Below are positions 1-8,013 of a stretch of DNA of 49,747 nucleotides, piece after piece (the first letter of the stretch is position 1; the number at the start of each line of letters is the position of its first letter). The notes below the pieces were generated by a model. It saw only the letters and a list, made by a program, of their open reading frames with translations. It did no database searches and was not told where the DNA came from. The position numbers and the translations under genes are program-made. Source of the DNA: an uncultured bacterium (GTDB lineage: Bacteria > Pseudomonadota > Gammaproteobacteria > Burkholderiales > Burkholderiaceae_E); the NCBI GenBank assembly GCA_903934795.1, contig CAIZPE010000165.1:1-49747 (forward strand), written 5' to 3'.

Positions 1-1
1 C

Positions 2-91
2 TTCAAGCGCCTGGCCGCGGGCGCCTCGGCCGAGGACAAGACCGCGCTGTTCAGCGGCACGGCCAGCCGGGTGTACCGCATCAGCCTCTGA
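2..91 (+). CDS. Amidohydrolase family protein, C-terminal end only
   Basis: An open frame enters from the window edge and ends at a TGA at 89-91, giving 29 residues. The tail contains the pattern ALFSGTASRVYRISL, which resembles the last helix of amidohydrolase-2 type metal-dependent hydrolases (the 'LF..TA.RVYR' ending). Only the C-terminus is visible, so substrate and active site cannot be judged. It is followed after about 12 bases by remnants of a solute-binding protein gene on the same strand. The family call rests on a short motif and is tentative. Confidence 0.5.
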   Translation, partial: FKRLAAGASAEDKTALFSGTASRVYRISL

Positions 92-103
92 GCAGCGACC
101 AAG

Positions 104-565
104 GTGCTGGCGATCATGAACGCGCTGGGCACGCCCACCAACAGCGCCACCCACAAGTACCTCAACCAGAAGGGCGTGCCGCAGCTGCTACGAGGTGACC
201 GACGCCACGGTCGACTCGCGGGTGATCCCACCTGGGACAACGATGCCGAGATGAAGGAGTTCCTGAAGTTCTGCAAGGAATGGTTCCCCGAGGGCAACCC
301 CATGGACGCCTCGGTGGTGCTGGGCTATGTCACTGCGCACATGATGGTGCACATCCTGAAGAACGCCGGCGACAACCTCACCCGCGAGAACATCCTGACG
401 GTAGCCACCCATGTGCGCGGCCTGAAGCTGCCCTTGCTGCTGCCCGGGGTGCAGGTGAACATCAGTCCTGATGACGACTCCACCTTCAACACCTTCCGCA
501 CCGCGCGCTTCGACGGCAAGCGCTGGGCGCTGTTCGGCGACCCGATCATCGCCGACGGGAAGTAG
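104..565 (+). pseudogene. Decayed branched-chain amino-acid ABC transporter binding protein (LivK-like)
   Basis: An open frame of 153 codons is visible, but family members are about 400 residues. Three homologous blocks remain. Block one (about 104-187) reads LGTPTNSATHKYLNQKGVPQL. Block two (189-228), in another frame, reads YEVTDATVDSRVI, which belongs to the middle of such proteins. Block three (about 225-565), back in the first frame, carries the conserved C-terminus ending RFDGKRWALFGDPI. The N-terminal part with its signal peptide, and roughly 60 residues on each side of block two, are missing. No working periplasmic receptor can be made. The family identification is good; whether the deletions are biological or from assembly cannot be decided here. 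Confidence 0.75.
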
Positions 566-582
566 GCGGCACCGCCCGCGGC

Positions 583-2511
583 CTACACGAACTCCGCAGG
601 ATCGAACTCGCGCGTCATGGCCCAGTAGTCGAGCAGCCGCCAGGGCGAGGTGACGGTGAGCCGGTTGCGCGCGTTCTTGTACCAGCTGGTCACGCCGGGA
701 TGGGTCCAGACCATGTCGGCGGCCTTCTCGTCCAGCCGCTGGTTGTAGCGCTCGCAGACCTCGGGCCGCACCTCCAGGCTGCCCAGCCCATCCTCGATCA
801 GGGCGCGCAGCGCCTGCATGATGTAGCGCACCTGGCACTCGGTGTGGAAGATGATCGAGCCGCCATGGGCGAGGTTGGTGTTGGGCCCGTACAGCATGAA
901 CAGGTTGGGGTAACCCGGGGCGGTCATGCCCAGGTAGGCGCGCGGATCGTCGTCGCCCCACTGCTCGCGCAGGGTCAGGCCGTCGCGGCCGCGGATGGTC
1001 ATCGGCCAGAGCATCTTCGAGGCCTGGAAGCCGGTGGCGAAGAGGATCACATCGGCCTCGTGGCGGGTGCCGTCACGCATCACGATGGCGCCCGGCTCCA
1101 CCCGCGCGATCGGGTCGGTCTCCAGCGACACATTGTCCCGCCGCAGCATGCGGTACCAGTGGTTGTCGCGCAGCATGCGCTTGCCATAGGGCGGGTACGA
1201 CGGGATGCACTTGGCGAGGAGTGCCTCGTCGCCGCCGAGCTCGCCGCGCACATAGTCGACGATCATCTCGCGCATGCGATGGTTCGTGGCATTGAGCGAG
1301 ACCGCCGGCTGGGTCCAGGCCGGGTCCTTGTGCAGCGAGGCGTGGAAGCCGTCGGAGCTGGCCCAGAACTGCTGGAAGCGCAGCCAGTTGGAGTAGTAAG
1401 GGATGTGCCGCAGCGCCCAGTTGTGGCCGGGCTTCACCGGCAGGTGGTAGTTGGGGTTGTTCATCGCCCAGTGCGGCGTGCGCTGGAACACCCGCAGATG
1501 GGCCACCTCGGGCGCAATGGACGGTCCGGTCTGCATGGCGCTCGCGCCGGTGCCGATCATGGCCACGCGCTTGCCGGCCAGCTGCACCGACGAGTCCCAC
1601 TGCGCGGTGTGAAAGGCCGGGCCACCGAAGGTCTCGATGCCCTCGATGTGCGGGATGGACGGCCGGTTCAGCTGCCCCACCGCGGTGATCAGGGCGTTGC
1701 ACTGGCTGCGGCCCGAGCCGCCCTGCCCGTCCTTCCAGTGCACTGTCCAGTGCCCCGTGGCCGGGTCGACCGCCGCTTCGGTGACCTCCACCCCGAAGCG
1801 GATGTGCTCGCGCAGGCCGTGCACCCGGACCACCTCGCGGATGTAGGCGAGGATCTCGTCGCGGCGCGAGAAGTGGCGGCTCCAGTCGTTGTTGACCTGG
1901 AAGGAGTAGGAGTAGAAGTGGTTGGGCGTGTCGACCGCGCAGCCGGGGTAGGTGTTCTCGAGCCAGGTGCCGCCGACATCGGCGTTCTTCTCGAGCAGCT
2001 CGAAGGGGATGCCGAGCTGCTTCAGGCGAATGGCCGCGCACAGGCCACCGAAGCCCGAGCCGATCACCACCACCCGGAAGCCGGCGCGCGCCGCCGGCGG
2101 CTGCGGCTGGCGCCAGCGCACCGAGCGGGTGTCTTCGCCGCCAAAGCTCATCTCCTCGAGCAGCAGCGCAATGTAGTCGGCCGGCACCGGCTGGCCCACG
2201 CCGGCGCTCATCATCGTCTGCAGCACCTCGGGCGCGGGCCGCGGCGGCGCGGCGCGGCCCGCGCTGGCGTAGTCCTGCAGCGCCGCCACCAGGCGGTCGA
2301 TGACGGTCTGGCGCAGATCGGCCGGCACATTCTGCAGAAAGCTCCACGGGCCCTGGATGTGCGGGGCCACCTCGGCCATGAGGTCGAGGTCACCGGTGAG
2401 CTGCACCAGCGACATCAGCAGCGGCGCGATCTCGGCATCAGCCAGCGCGGTGCGCAGCGTGGTCTCGTCGCGCACCGCCTCGCGAACCGTGGCGAGGAAA
2501 TCGGTTGTCAT
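583..2511 (-). CDS. Flavin-containing Baeyer-Villiger monooxygenase, 4-hydroxyacetophenone monooxygenase type
   Basis: The product has 642 residues. A first Rossmann motif GSGFGG lies at 151-156 (FAD), a second, GTGASA, at 320-325 (NADPH). Between them is the type I Baeyer-Villiger fingerprint FGGPAFHTAQWD at 295-306 (F-x-G-x3-H-x3-W-D). An N-terminal extension of about 140 residues before the FAD motif is typical of the HAPMO group, and the total length matches that group (about 640). Such enzymes insert oxygen next to a ketone, using NADPH and O2, to give an ester or lactone. The ATG is preceded by AAGGAG. An SDR lies just upstream on the same strand, and alcohol-to-ketone-to-ester sequences are common in such pairs; the actual substrate is not evident. 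Confidence 0.88.
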   Translation of the reverse strand: MTTDFLATVREAVRDETTLRTALADAEIAPLLMSLVQLTGDLDLMAEVAPHIQGPWSFLQNVPADLRQTVIDRLVAALQDYASAGRAAPPRPAPEVLQTMMSAGVGQPVPADYIALLLEEMSFGGEDTRSVRWRQPQPPAARAGFRVVVIGSGFGGLCAAIRLKQLGIPFELLEKNADVGGTWLENTYPGCAVDTPNHFYSYSFQVNNDWSRHFSRRDEILAYIREVVRVHGLREHIRFGVEVTEAAVDPATGHWTVHWKDGQGGSGRSQCNALITAVGQLNRPSIPHIEGIETFGGPAFHTAQWDSSVQLAGKRVAMIGTGASAMQTGPSIAPEVAHLRVFQRTPHWAMNNPNYHLPVKPGHNWALRHIPYYSNWLRFQQFWASSDGFHASLHKDPAWTQPAVSLNATNHRMREMIVDYVRGELGGDEALLAKCIPSYPPYGKRMLRDNHWYRMLRRDNVSLETDPIARVEPGAIVMRDGTRHEADVILFATGFQASKMLWPMTIRGRDGLTLREQWGDDDPRAYLGMTAPGYPNLFMLYGPNTNLAHGGSIIFHTECQVRYIMQALRALIEDGLGSLEVRPEVCERYNQRLDEKAADMVWTHPGVTSWYKNARNRLTVTSPWRLLDYWAMTREFDPAEFV

Positions 2512-2562
2512 GGAAGCACTCCTTGAAGTCGGGGCAGCCGGCGGGGCGCCGGCCGCGCGGGA

Positions 2563-3330
2563 TCAGACCGTGGTGTAGCCGCCATCAACCGGCATGGCCG
2601 CGCCGGTCATGAAGGCCGCGCGATCGCTGCACAGGAAGACCACCGCCTGGGCGATCTCCTCGGCCTGGCCAAGGCGGCGCAGCGGCACGGTGCCCAGGAT
2701 CTGCTCGCCACGGCGGGCCATGGCCTCGGTGATCATGGGCGTGTCGATGTAGCCGGGGCAGACCGCGTTCACGCGGATGCCGGCGGCAGCGTGATCGATG
2801 GCCGCGGCGCGGGTGAGGCCGACCACGCCATGCTTGGCCACCACATAGGCGTTGGAGCCGGGCAGACCCACCAGGCCGGCCACCGACGCGGTGTTGACGA
2901 TGGCCCCACCGCCGCTGCGCTCCATGGCGGCGATCTCCTGCGCCATGCACAGGAATACGCCGGTGAGATTGACCGCCAGCATGCGCTCCCAGGACTGCAG
3001 GCTGATGTCGCCCATGCGCTGGCCGCCAGCGCCCACATGCATGGCGGCGATGCCGGCATTGTTGAAGGCGCAATGCAGCGGACCGTAGGCGGCAAGCGCG
3101 GCCTGCACCATGGACGCCACCTGATCGGGCTGGGTGACATCGGCATGCACCGCGTGGGCCTCGCCCCCGGCGGCGCGCACCAGCGCCACGGTCTCCTCGG
3201 CGCCGGCGCCGGGCAGGTCAGACACGGTGACCCGCGCGCCCTCTCGCGCCATGGCCAGGCAGGTGGCGCGGCCAATGCCCGAGCCGCCGCCGGTGACCAG
3301 GGCGCTGCGCCCGTCGAGCAGGCCGCTCAT
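2563..3330 (-). CDS. SDR family oxidoreductase
   Basis: A 255-residue classical short-chain dehydrogenase/reductase. The start at 3330 was chosen because MSGLLDGRSALVTGG places the cofactor motif TGGGSGIG at 13-20, as in the family; a longer frame upstream has no homologous look. NNAG is at 90-93, the catalytic Ser at 149 and Tyr/Lys in YVVAK at 162-166. An acidic residue after beta-2 (SDLPG) suggests NAD(H) preference. It is 51 bases upstream of the Baeyer-Villiger monooxygenase on the same strand, so it could supply that enzyme's ketone. Substrate unknown. Confidence 0.85.
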   Translation of the reverse strand: MSGLLDGRSALVTGGGSGIGRATCLAMAREGARVTVSDLPGAGAEETVALVRAAGGEAHAVHADVTQPDQVASMVQAALAAYGPLHCAFNNAGIAAMHVGAGGQRMGDISLQSWERMLAVNLTGVFLCMAQEIAAMERSGGGAIVNTASVAGLVGLPGSNAYVVAKHGVVGLTRAAAIDHAAAGIRVNAVCPGYIDTPMITEAMARRGEQILGTVPLRRLGQAEEIAQAVVFLCSDRAAFMTGAAMPVDGGYTTV

Positions 3331-3550
3331 GGCGCGGGGGCGCCGATGGCGCAGGGAAGGCACAGGGGATCGCGGGTGGGCATCGACGGACCTCGGCGTG
3401 GGTGGGGCGGGCCGGCCGTGAGCCGGCGGGGTGAACCGATGGTACGGCCCGCGAGAGGCCCCCGGCAAAGCTCGCGCAGCGGATTCCGGCCGCAACGCTC
3501 GGCTAAGATCGGAGATTGCCTTCAGCGCCGCGCCCGTGCGGCCCGTGACC

Positions 3551-4732
3551 ATGAAACGCAGCTCGCATCGCATGGATCGGGTGGACACCCCGATCATTCC
3601 GACCATCGCGGCCCTGGTGCGGGCCACCCCGGGCACGATCTCGCTCGGCCAGGGCGTGGTGAGCTACGGGCCACCCACCGATGCCGTGGCCGGCCTGCCC
3701 GCGCAGATGGCCGATGTGCAGCTCAACAAGTACCAGGCGGTGAGCGGCATGGCGCCGCTGGTGCAGGCGATCGAGGCCAAGCTCGCGGCCGAGAACGGCC
3801 TGACGGTGTCGCCGCACAGCCTGGTGATGGTCACCGCCGGCAGCAACATGGCCTTCCTGAACGCGGTGCTGGCCGTGGCCGACCCGGGCGAGGAGTTCAT
3901 CCTGCCCATGCCCTACTACTTCAACCAGGAGATGGCCATCCGCATGGCGGGCTGCGTGCCGGTGCCGGTGCCGGTGCGCGATGACTGGCAGCTTGATGTG
4001 GCGGCGATTGCCGCCGCGATCACGCCGCGCACGCGGGCGATCGTGACGGTGTCGCCGAACAACCCCACCGGCGCGGTCTACCCCGAGGCCGACCTGAGGG
4101 CGGTGAACGCGCTGTGCGCGCAGCACGGCCTCTACCACTTCAGCGACGAGGCCTACGAGTACTTCACCTACGACGGCGCGCGGCACTTCTCGCCGGGCAG
4201 CATTCCGGGTGCGCACGCGCACACCCTGTCGTTCTATTCGTTCTCGAAGAACTACGGCATGGCGAGCTGGCGGGTGGGCTATGTGGTGTACCCGGCCGAT
4301 CTGTTCGATGCGATGAACAAGGTGCAGGACACCAACCTGATCTGCGCCCCGGTGGCCTCGCAACTGCTGGCGCTGCGGGCGCTCGAGCAGGGCCGAGGCC
4401 TGGTGATGCCGCGGGTGGCCGATCTGGCCCGCGTGCGCGCCCAGGTCTTCGAGGCCCTGGCCGGGCTGGGAGATCTGGTTCACTTCCCGCGCACCCAGGG
4501 CGCGTTCTATGTGCTCATGCGCCTGCCCGGCGTGGCCGAGCCGCTGGCCTTCAACCGCGCCATGACCGAGCGCCACAAGGTGGCGACCATTCCGGGGTTT
4601 GCCTTCGGGCTGACCGACACCGCGCGCTGGAACTACCAGCGGCTGTCGTATGGCGCGCTGGATGGCGCCACGGTGGCCGAGGGGGTGCAGCGCTTCGTGG
4701 CGGCGGTGAAGGACTGGTACCGGGGCGGGTGA
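3551..4732 (+). CDS. Pyridoxal-phosphate aminotransferase, class I
   Basis: The product has 393 residues with the fold-type I signature: NNPTG at 171-174, SDEAYEYF at 198-205, the Schiff-base Lys-233 in SFSKNYGM, and Arg-241 in WRVGY. These residues bind PLP and the substrate carboxylate. The frame is open further upstream to 3431, but the chosen ATG (MKRSSHR) sits just before recognisable homology; an ATG at 3572 (MDRVDTPIIPT) is also possible. Such enzymes exchange amino groups between amino acids and 2-oxo acids in the cytosol. It diverges from the SDR at 2563-3330, and the 220-base gap should hold both promoters. Substrate specificity cannot be read. Confidence 0.88.
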   Translation: MKRSSHRMDRVDTPIIPTIAALVRATPGTISLGQGVVSYGPPTDAVAGLPAQMADVQLNKYQAVSGMAPLVQAIEAKLAAENGLTVSPHSLVMVTAGSNMAFLNAVLAVADPGEEFILPMPYYFNQEMAIRMAGCVPVPVPVRDDWQLDVAAIAAAITPRTRAIVTVSPNNPTGAVYPEADLRAVNALCAQHGLYHFSDEAYEYFTYDGARHFSPGSIPGAHAHTLSFYSFSKNYGMASWRVGYVVYPADLFDAMNKVQDTNLICAPVASQLLALRALEQGRGLVMPRVADLARVRAQVFEALAGLGDLVHFPRTQGAFYVLMRLPGVAEPLAFNRAMTERHKVATIPGFAFGLTDTARWNYQRLSYGALDGATVAEGVQRFVAAVKDWYRGG

Positions 4733-4778
4733 GTTGAAACGCAGCCGGTGACCGCAGGGAGCTTCGAGGGGTCTGGCC

Positions 4779-5384
4779 TCAAAGCCTGAGCAGCGGGTAG
4801 AGCGACACCACCAACAGGCCTGCCATCCCGTGGTTGAACAGCCTGAGGTTGCGCGGTCCCTGTAGAAAATGCCGCAGGCGAGCGCCAGACAGCGCCCACA
4901 AGCCAACACTCGGCAGGTTCACCGCGGCAAACAGCAGTGCGGCAAGGACGATGGCCTTGATGCCGCCAGATGCCGGCACATAGGTGCTGAATGCACTCAG
5001 AGCCATGACCCAGGCCTTGGGATTGACCCACTGAAACGCTGCGGCGCCGAGGAAACCCAAGGGCCTGGAGGAGCGACCGCGAGACCCGGGATCGTCCGGT
5101 GGGCCTGAGTGTGCAATGCACCAGGCCAGGTACAGCATGTAGATTGCCCCGACCCACTTGAGCACACCGTGGATCCACGGAAACCGGTTGAAGACTTCAG
5201 CAAGGCCCAGGCCGACCGCCATCACCATGACGAGGAAGCCCAGGCTGATGCCCAGCATGTGCGGCACAGACGATCGGAAGCCGAAGTTGACGCCGGATGC
5301 CAGGAGCATGAGGTTGTTCGGCCCGGGGGTGATTGAAGTCACCAGGGCGAATATCGCGAAGGCGAACAGCGTGTCTGCTGGCAT
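4779..5384 (-). CDS. LysE/RhtB family amino-acid exporter
   Basis: The product has 201 residues and is very hydrophobic, with about five to six membrane segments. Near the N-terminus is the family hallmark ITPGPNN (about residues 18-24), followed by GFRSSVPHMLG. Length and motif order match LysE/RhtB proteins, inner-membrane exporters of amino acids such as lysine, arginine, threonine or homoserine lactone. The gene is convergent with the aminotransferase. A symmetric site in the divergent upstream region may be the operator of a LysR-type regulator, but no regulator gene is adjacent. Exported substrate unknown. Confidence 0.87.
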   Translation of the reverse strand: MPADTLFAFAIFALVTSITPGPNNLMLLASGVNFGFRSSVPHMLGISLGFLVMVMAVGLGLAEVFNRFPWIHGVLKWVGAIYMLYLAWCIAHSGPPDDPGSRGRSSRPLGFLGAAAFQWVNPKAWVMALSAFSTYVPASGGIKAIVLAALLFAAVNLPSVGLWALSGARLRHFLQGPRNLRLFNHGMAGLLVVSLYPLLRL

Positions 5385-5454
5385 GAGGCGGGGGAACTGG
5401 GAACGGCTCGAAAAGCGATGGACTGCTTACACCAGACCACAACGGCCGTGCCCT

Positions 5455-5476
5455 TGCCAGGATTGATACCCTGGCA
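5455..5476. promoter_or_regulatory. Inverted repeat in the lysE-type / crotonase divergent spacer
   Basis: TGCCAGG and CCTGGCA form a perfect 7-base inverted repeat with an 8-base spacer in the 235-base region between the divergent exporter and crotonase genes. The spacing and ends are of the kind bound by dimeric regulators such as LysR-type proteins. Function is inferred from position and symmetry only. Confidence 0.3.
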
Positions 5477-5619
5477 TCCACCACGCGGCTGGCTCGATGT
5501 ACTCGACCATGCTACCGGAGGTGGGTATTGGGACCGCCTCCCGCTTTCCGCCACACCCGCCTTGCCGCGCGACGCGCAATCCCCGACGCTGCTGCCTGCC
5601 CCATCCCAAGGAGACCTTC

Positions 5620-6417
5620 ATGCAGCATGCCTACGAGACCGTGAGCGTCGATGTCCGCGGCGCGGTTCACTGGCTCACCCTGAACCGGCCCGACTCGCTC
5701 AACGCGATCACCACCCAGATGGCGACCGAGCTGTCCGATTATTTCGGCGGCCTGCAGCGCGATCGCCACTGCCGCATCGTGGTGATGCGCGGGGCGGGTC
5801 GCGCGTTCTGCGCCGGGCTGGACATCAAGCGCCGCGGCGAGGGCGAGAAGCCCTTTGGCGGCGGCTTCGGCTTTCAGGGCCTGCTGGCCGATGTCTATGT
5901 GAAGATGCACCACTGCCCGCAGCCGATCATCGCGCTGGTGCATGGCGCGGCCAGCGGCGGCGGCTTCGCCTTCGCGCTGGCGGCCGACATCCGCATCGCC
6001 GCGCAGAGCGCGCGCATGAACGCGGCCTTCATCAAGCTCGGGCTGTCGTCCTGCGACATGGGCGTGAGCTATTTCCTGCCGCGGGTGGTCAGCCGCTCGG
6101 TGGCGTCCGAACTGATGCTCACCGGGCGCTTCATCAACGCCCAGCGCGCGCTGGCCACCGGGCTGGTGAGCGAGGTGGTGCCCGATGACCAGCTCGAGGC
6201 CGCCGCCCAACCCTACATCGACGAGATGCTGGCCACCTCGCCCATGGGCCTGCGCCTGACCAAGGAGGGCCTGAACCTGGCCACCGACGCGCCCTGCCTG
6301 GAAGCGGCCATCGCCATCGAGAACCGCAACCAGACCCTGTGCGCCCGCAGCGAAGACTTCGCGGAAGGGCTGCGGGCCTTCATCGAGAAGCGCCCACCGG
6401 TGTATCGGGACGCCTGA
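5620..6417 (+). CDS. Crotonase (enoyl-CoA hydratase/isomerase) family protein
   Basis: The product has 265 residues. The ATG at 5620 follows AAGGAGA and begins directly with family homology (VSVDVRGAVHWLTLNRPDSLNAI). The oxyanion-hole segments are AFCAGLDIK (about 62-70) and HGAASGGGFAFA (about 108-119), so acyl-CoA thioester binding is expected. The two glutamates of true enoyl-CoA hydratase appear replaced: GGGCE is GGGFA and the PE position is AF. An Asp in SSCDMGVSYFLPR (Asp-146) lies near the place of the catalytic Asp of dienoyl-CoA isomerases. It may therefore be an isomerase or other crotonase rather than a hydratase. It likely works in acyl-CoA degradation. Confidence 0.85.
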   Translation: MQHAYETVSVDVRGAVHWLTLNRPDSLNAITTQMATELSDYFGGLQRDRHCRIVVMRGAGRAFCAGLDIKRRGEGEKPFGGGFGFQGLLADVYVKMHHCPQPIIALVHGAASGGGFAFALAADIRIAAQSARMNAAFIKLGLSSCDMGVSYFLPRVVSRSVASELMLTGRFINAQRALATGLVSEVVPDDQLEAAAQPYIDEMLATSPMGLRLTKEGLNLATDAPCLEAAIAIENRNQTLCARSEDFAEGLRAFIEKRPPVYRDA

Positions 6418-6448
6418 GCCGGCTGTGGGGCGCTGGCCTGGTGGCGCG

Positions 6449-6479
6449 CGGCGCCGCAGCCAAAAAGGCAGCGGCGCCG
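6449..6479. terminator. Hairpin between convergent genes
   Basis: CGGCGCCGC at 6449-6457 pairs with GCGGCGCCG at 6471-6479. After one A-A mismatch, GCC pairs with GGC around an AAAAA loop. The 12-pair hairpin sits between the convergent crotonase and RidA genes and could stop transcription from both sides. There is no long U tract, so intrinsic termination is an inference. Confidence 0.45.
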
Positions 6480-6485
6480 GAGCCC

Positions 6486-6899
6486 TCAGGGCAGCAGCGC
6501 CTCGCCCTCGATCTCCACCTGCGCGGCCGGATCGATCAGGCCCGAGACCTGCACCAGGGTCATGGCCGGGAAGTGCTTGCCCAGGGTCTCGCCCCAGGCC
6601 TTGCCCACCGCTGCGCCGGCGCGGTTGAAGGCGCCGATGTCGGTGACATAGGCGCGCAGCATGATCAGGTGCTCGGGGCGACCGCCGGCCGCACGCAGCA
6701 CCGTCACCAGATTGGCCAGGGCGCGCGCCCACTGGGTGCCCATGTCGGCATCGGCGGCCACGCCGCGCTCACCCGGCAGCACGCCCACCTGACCGGCGAT
6801 GCGCACCTGGGTGGCGCCGCGCGCCACCACCGCATGGGAGAAGCCGCGCGGGCGCGGCCAGCCCTCGGGCAGAACGGTCTGATAGGCGATGTCGCTCAT
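6486..6899 (-). CDS. RidA family protein (YjgF/YER057c/UK114)
   Basis: The product has 137 residues, the usual length for the family, with the recognisable core VRIAGQVGV near 50, TQWARALANLVTVLRAAGG in the middle helix, IMLRAYVTDI and a final AQVEIEGEALLP. RidA proteins are cytosolic trimers; the archetypes hydrolyse reactive enamine/imine intermediates, while other subfamilies serve in catabolic pathways. The arginine normally in the archetypal deaminase signature is not clearly placed, so this may belong to a RidA subfamily with another role. It lies downstream of an SDR on the same strand. Confidence 0.85.
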   Translation of the reverse strand: MSDIAYQTVLPEGWPRPRGFSHAVVARGATQVRIAGQVGVLPGERGVAADADMGTQWARALANLVTVLRAAGGRPEHLIMLRAYVTDIGAFNRAGAAVGKAWGETLGKHFPAMTLVQVSGLIDPAAQVEIEGEALLP

Positions 6900-6956
6900 G
6901 CTCGGCTCCGGGTGGGTGGCAGAGCCGGCCCGGAAGGGCCCGCCCTGCGATCAGCT

Positions 6957-6986
6957 GATGCGATGCGATGCGGTGCGGTGCGGCGC
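6957..6986. repeat. Six-unit pentamer repeat
   Basis: Three GATGC, two GGTGC and one GGCGC unit follow each other between the RidA start and the SDR stop. It is a short imperfect simple-sequence tract, noncoding in the called genes, and no function is apparent. Confidence 0.6.
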
Positions 6987-6990
6987 AGGC

Positions 6991-7773
6991 TCAGCGCGGC
7001 GCCATGCGGATGGCGCCGTCGAGCCGGATGCACTGGCCATTGAAGTAGGAGTTGCGCGCGAGCTCCAGCGCCAGGCTGCCGAACTCCTCGGGCTTGCCCA
7101 GCCGCTTGGGGAAGGGCACCGAGGCGCTGAGGCTGTCGAGCACATTCTGCGCGGCGCCGAGCATGAGCGGCGTGGCGAAGATGCCGGGCATGATCGAGTT
7201 GACGCGGATGCCCAGATCGGAGAGGTCTCGGGCCATGGGCAGCACCAGGCCGTTGACGCCGGCCTTGGCCGAGCCATAGATCACCTGGCCGATCTGGCCA
7301 TCCTGCGCGGCCACCGAGGCGGTGAGCACGATGCAGCCGCGCTCGCCGTCTTCCAGCGGGGGCAGCGTGGCCATGCCTTCGGCGGCATGCGAGGCAAGCC
7401 GGTAGCTGGCCACCAGCGTGCCCTGCACGCCGGCTTCATAGTCGGCGGTGGACAGGCGCTTGAGCTTGCCTGCGGCCTTGTCGAAGGCGAGGGTCTTGCC
7501 GCGGCGCGAGGTCATGGCGCAGTGAATGAGCACGCGCTCCTGGCCGATGGCCGCGCGCGCCTTGGCATAGCCGGCCACCACGCTGTCCTCGTCGTTGATG
7601 TCCACGCGGCAGAACACGCCACCCACCGCCTTGGCCACCTCTTCGCCCTTGGCCTCGTTGACATCGAAGATGGCCACCTTGGCGCCGGCCGCTGCCAGCG
7701 CCATGGCCGCGGCGCGGCCCAGACCCGAGGCGCCGCCGGTGACGACGACGCTGGTGCTTGAATCGATGATCAT
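6991..7773 (-). CDS. SDR family oxidoreductase, 3-hydroxyacyl-CoA dehydrogenase type II-like
   Basis: The product has 260 residues, with TGGASGLG at 12-19, Ser-153, and Tyr-166/Lys-170 in YGSAK. An Asp after beta-2 (IFDVNE) points to NAD. The pattern of a GxxLxxSHAAEGM stretch, a CIVLTASVAAQDGQIGQ active-site strand and PFPKRLGKPEEF near the C-terminus resembles the short-chain type II 3-hydroxyacyl-CoA dehydrogenases (HSD17B10-like). The usual NNAG is replaced by HCAMT at 84-88, which is unusual. A GAGGAG ribosome site precedes the ATG. With RidA downstream it could act in fatty or branched acyl-CoA oxidation. Confidence 0.82.
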   Translation of the reverse strand: MIIDSSTSVVVTGGASGLGRAAAMALAAAGAKVAIFDVNEAKGEEVAKAVGGVFCRVDINDEDSVVAGYAKARAAIGQERVLIHCAMTSRRGKTLAFDKAAGKLKRLSTADYEAGVQGTLVASYRLASHAAEGMATLPPLEDGERGCIVLTASVAAQDGQIGQVIYGSAKAGVNGLVLPMARDLSDLGIRVNSIMPGIFATPLMLGAAQNVLDSLSASVPFPKRLGKPEEFGSLALELARNSYFNGQCIRLDGAIRMAPR

Positions 7774-7932
7774 GTGTGGCTCCTCTGCCCCTGGGGCTGT
7801 GGTTTGAATGGGTGACCGGGCCGCCCGCGGCGGGCGCGATGCCCGATTCTATCGGCGCACGCCGGACCCAAGCGGGCGCGCCGCGGAGCGGGGTTCCGGC
7901 AACCGCGGGATTGGCCGGACGCTCTGAGCGTC

Positions 7933-7998
7933 ACCGAGCCCCTGAGCGATGAAGGTCAGCACCAGGGCATTGAGGGACACGCCCTCCGCACGAGCGCG
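7933..7998 (-). pseudogene. Remnant of a HicB-like (ribbon-helix-helix) antitoxin C-terminus
   Basis: In the 240-base spacer between two SDR genes the minus strand reads RARAEGVSLNALVLTFIAQG followed by LG. This matches the C-terminal DNA-binding segment common in HicB/Arc-type antitoxins ('RAxxEGVSLNxLVxxxLAxGLG'). No start or N-terminal HicB domain exists upstream because the SDR stop at 8014 is immediately adjacent, and the frame then runs into unrelated sequence to a TAG. It is a fragment, not a working gene. The rest of the spacer shows nothing recognisable. Confidence 0.45.
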
Positions 7999-8013
7999 CC
8001 TAGGCCGGGAGCC

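Noticed and set aside
700-2526. A 608-codon open frame antisense to the Baeyer-Villiger monooxygenase
   Set aside because: Its translation is a His/Gly/Ala/Val-rich mirror of the GC-rich gene and shows no domain, while the minus strand shows a complete enzyme with all motifs.
2563-3636. A longer SDR starting at 3636
   Set aside because: The extra 102 residues are Pro/Arg-rich without homology and overlap the aminotransferase start; the ATG at 3330 gives the normal SDR N-terminus.
6957-6986. CRISPR or regulatory repeat array
   Set aside because: The units are only 5 bases long, degenerate and contiguous without spacers.
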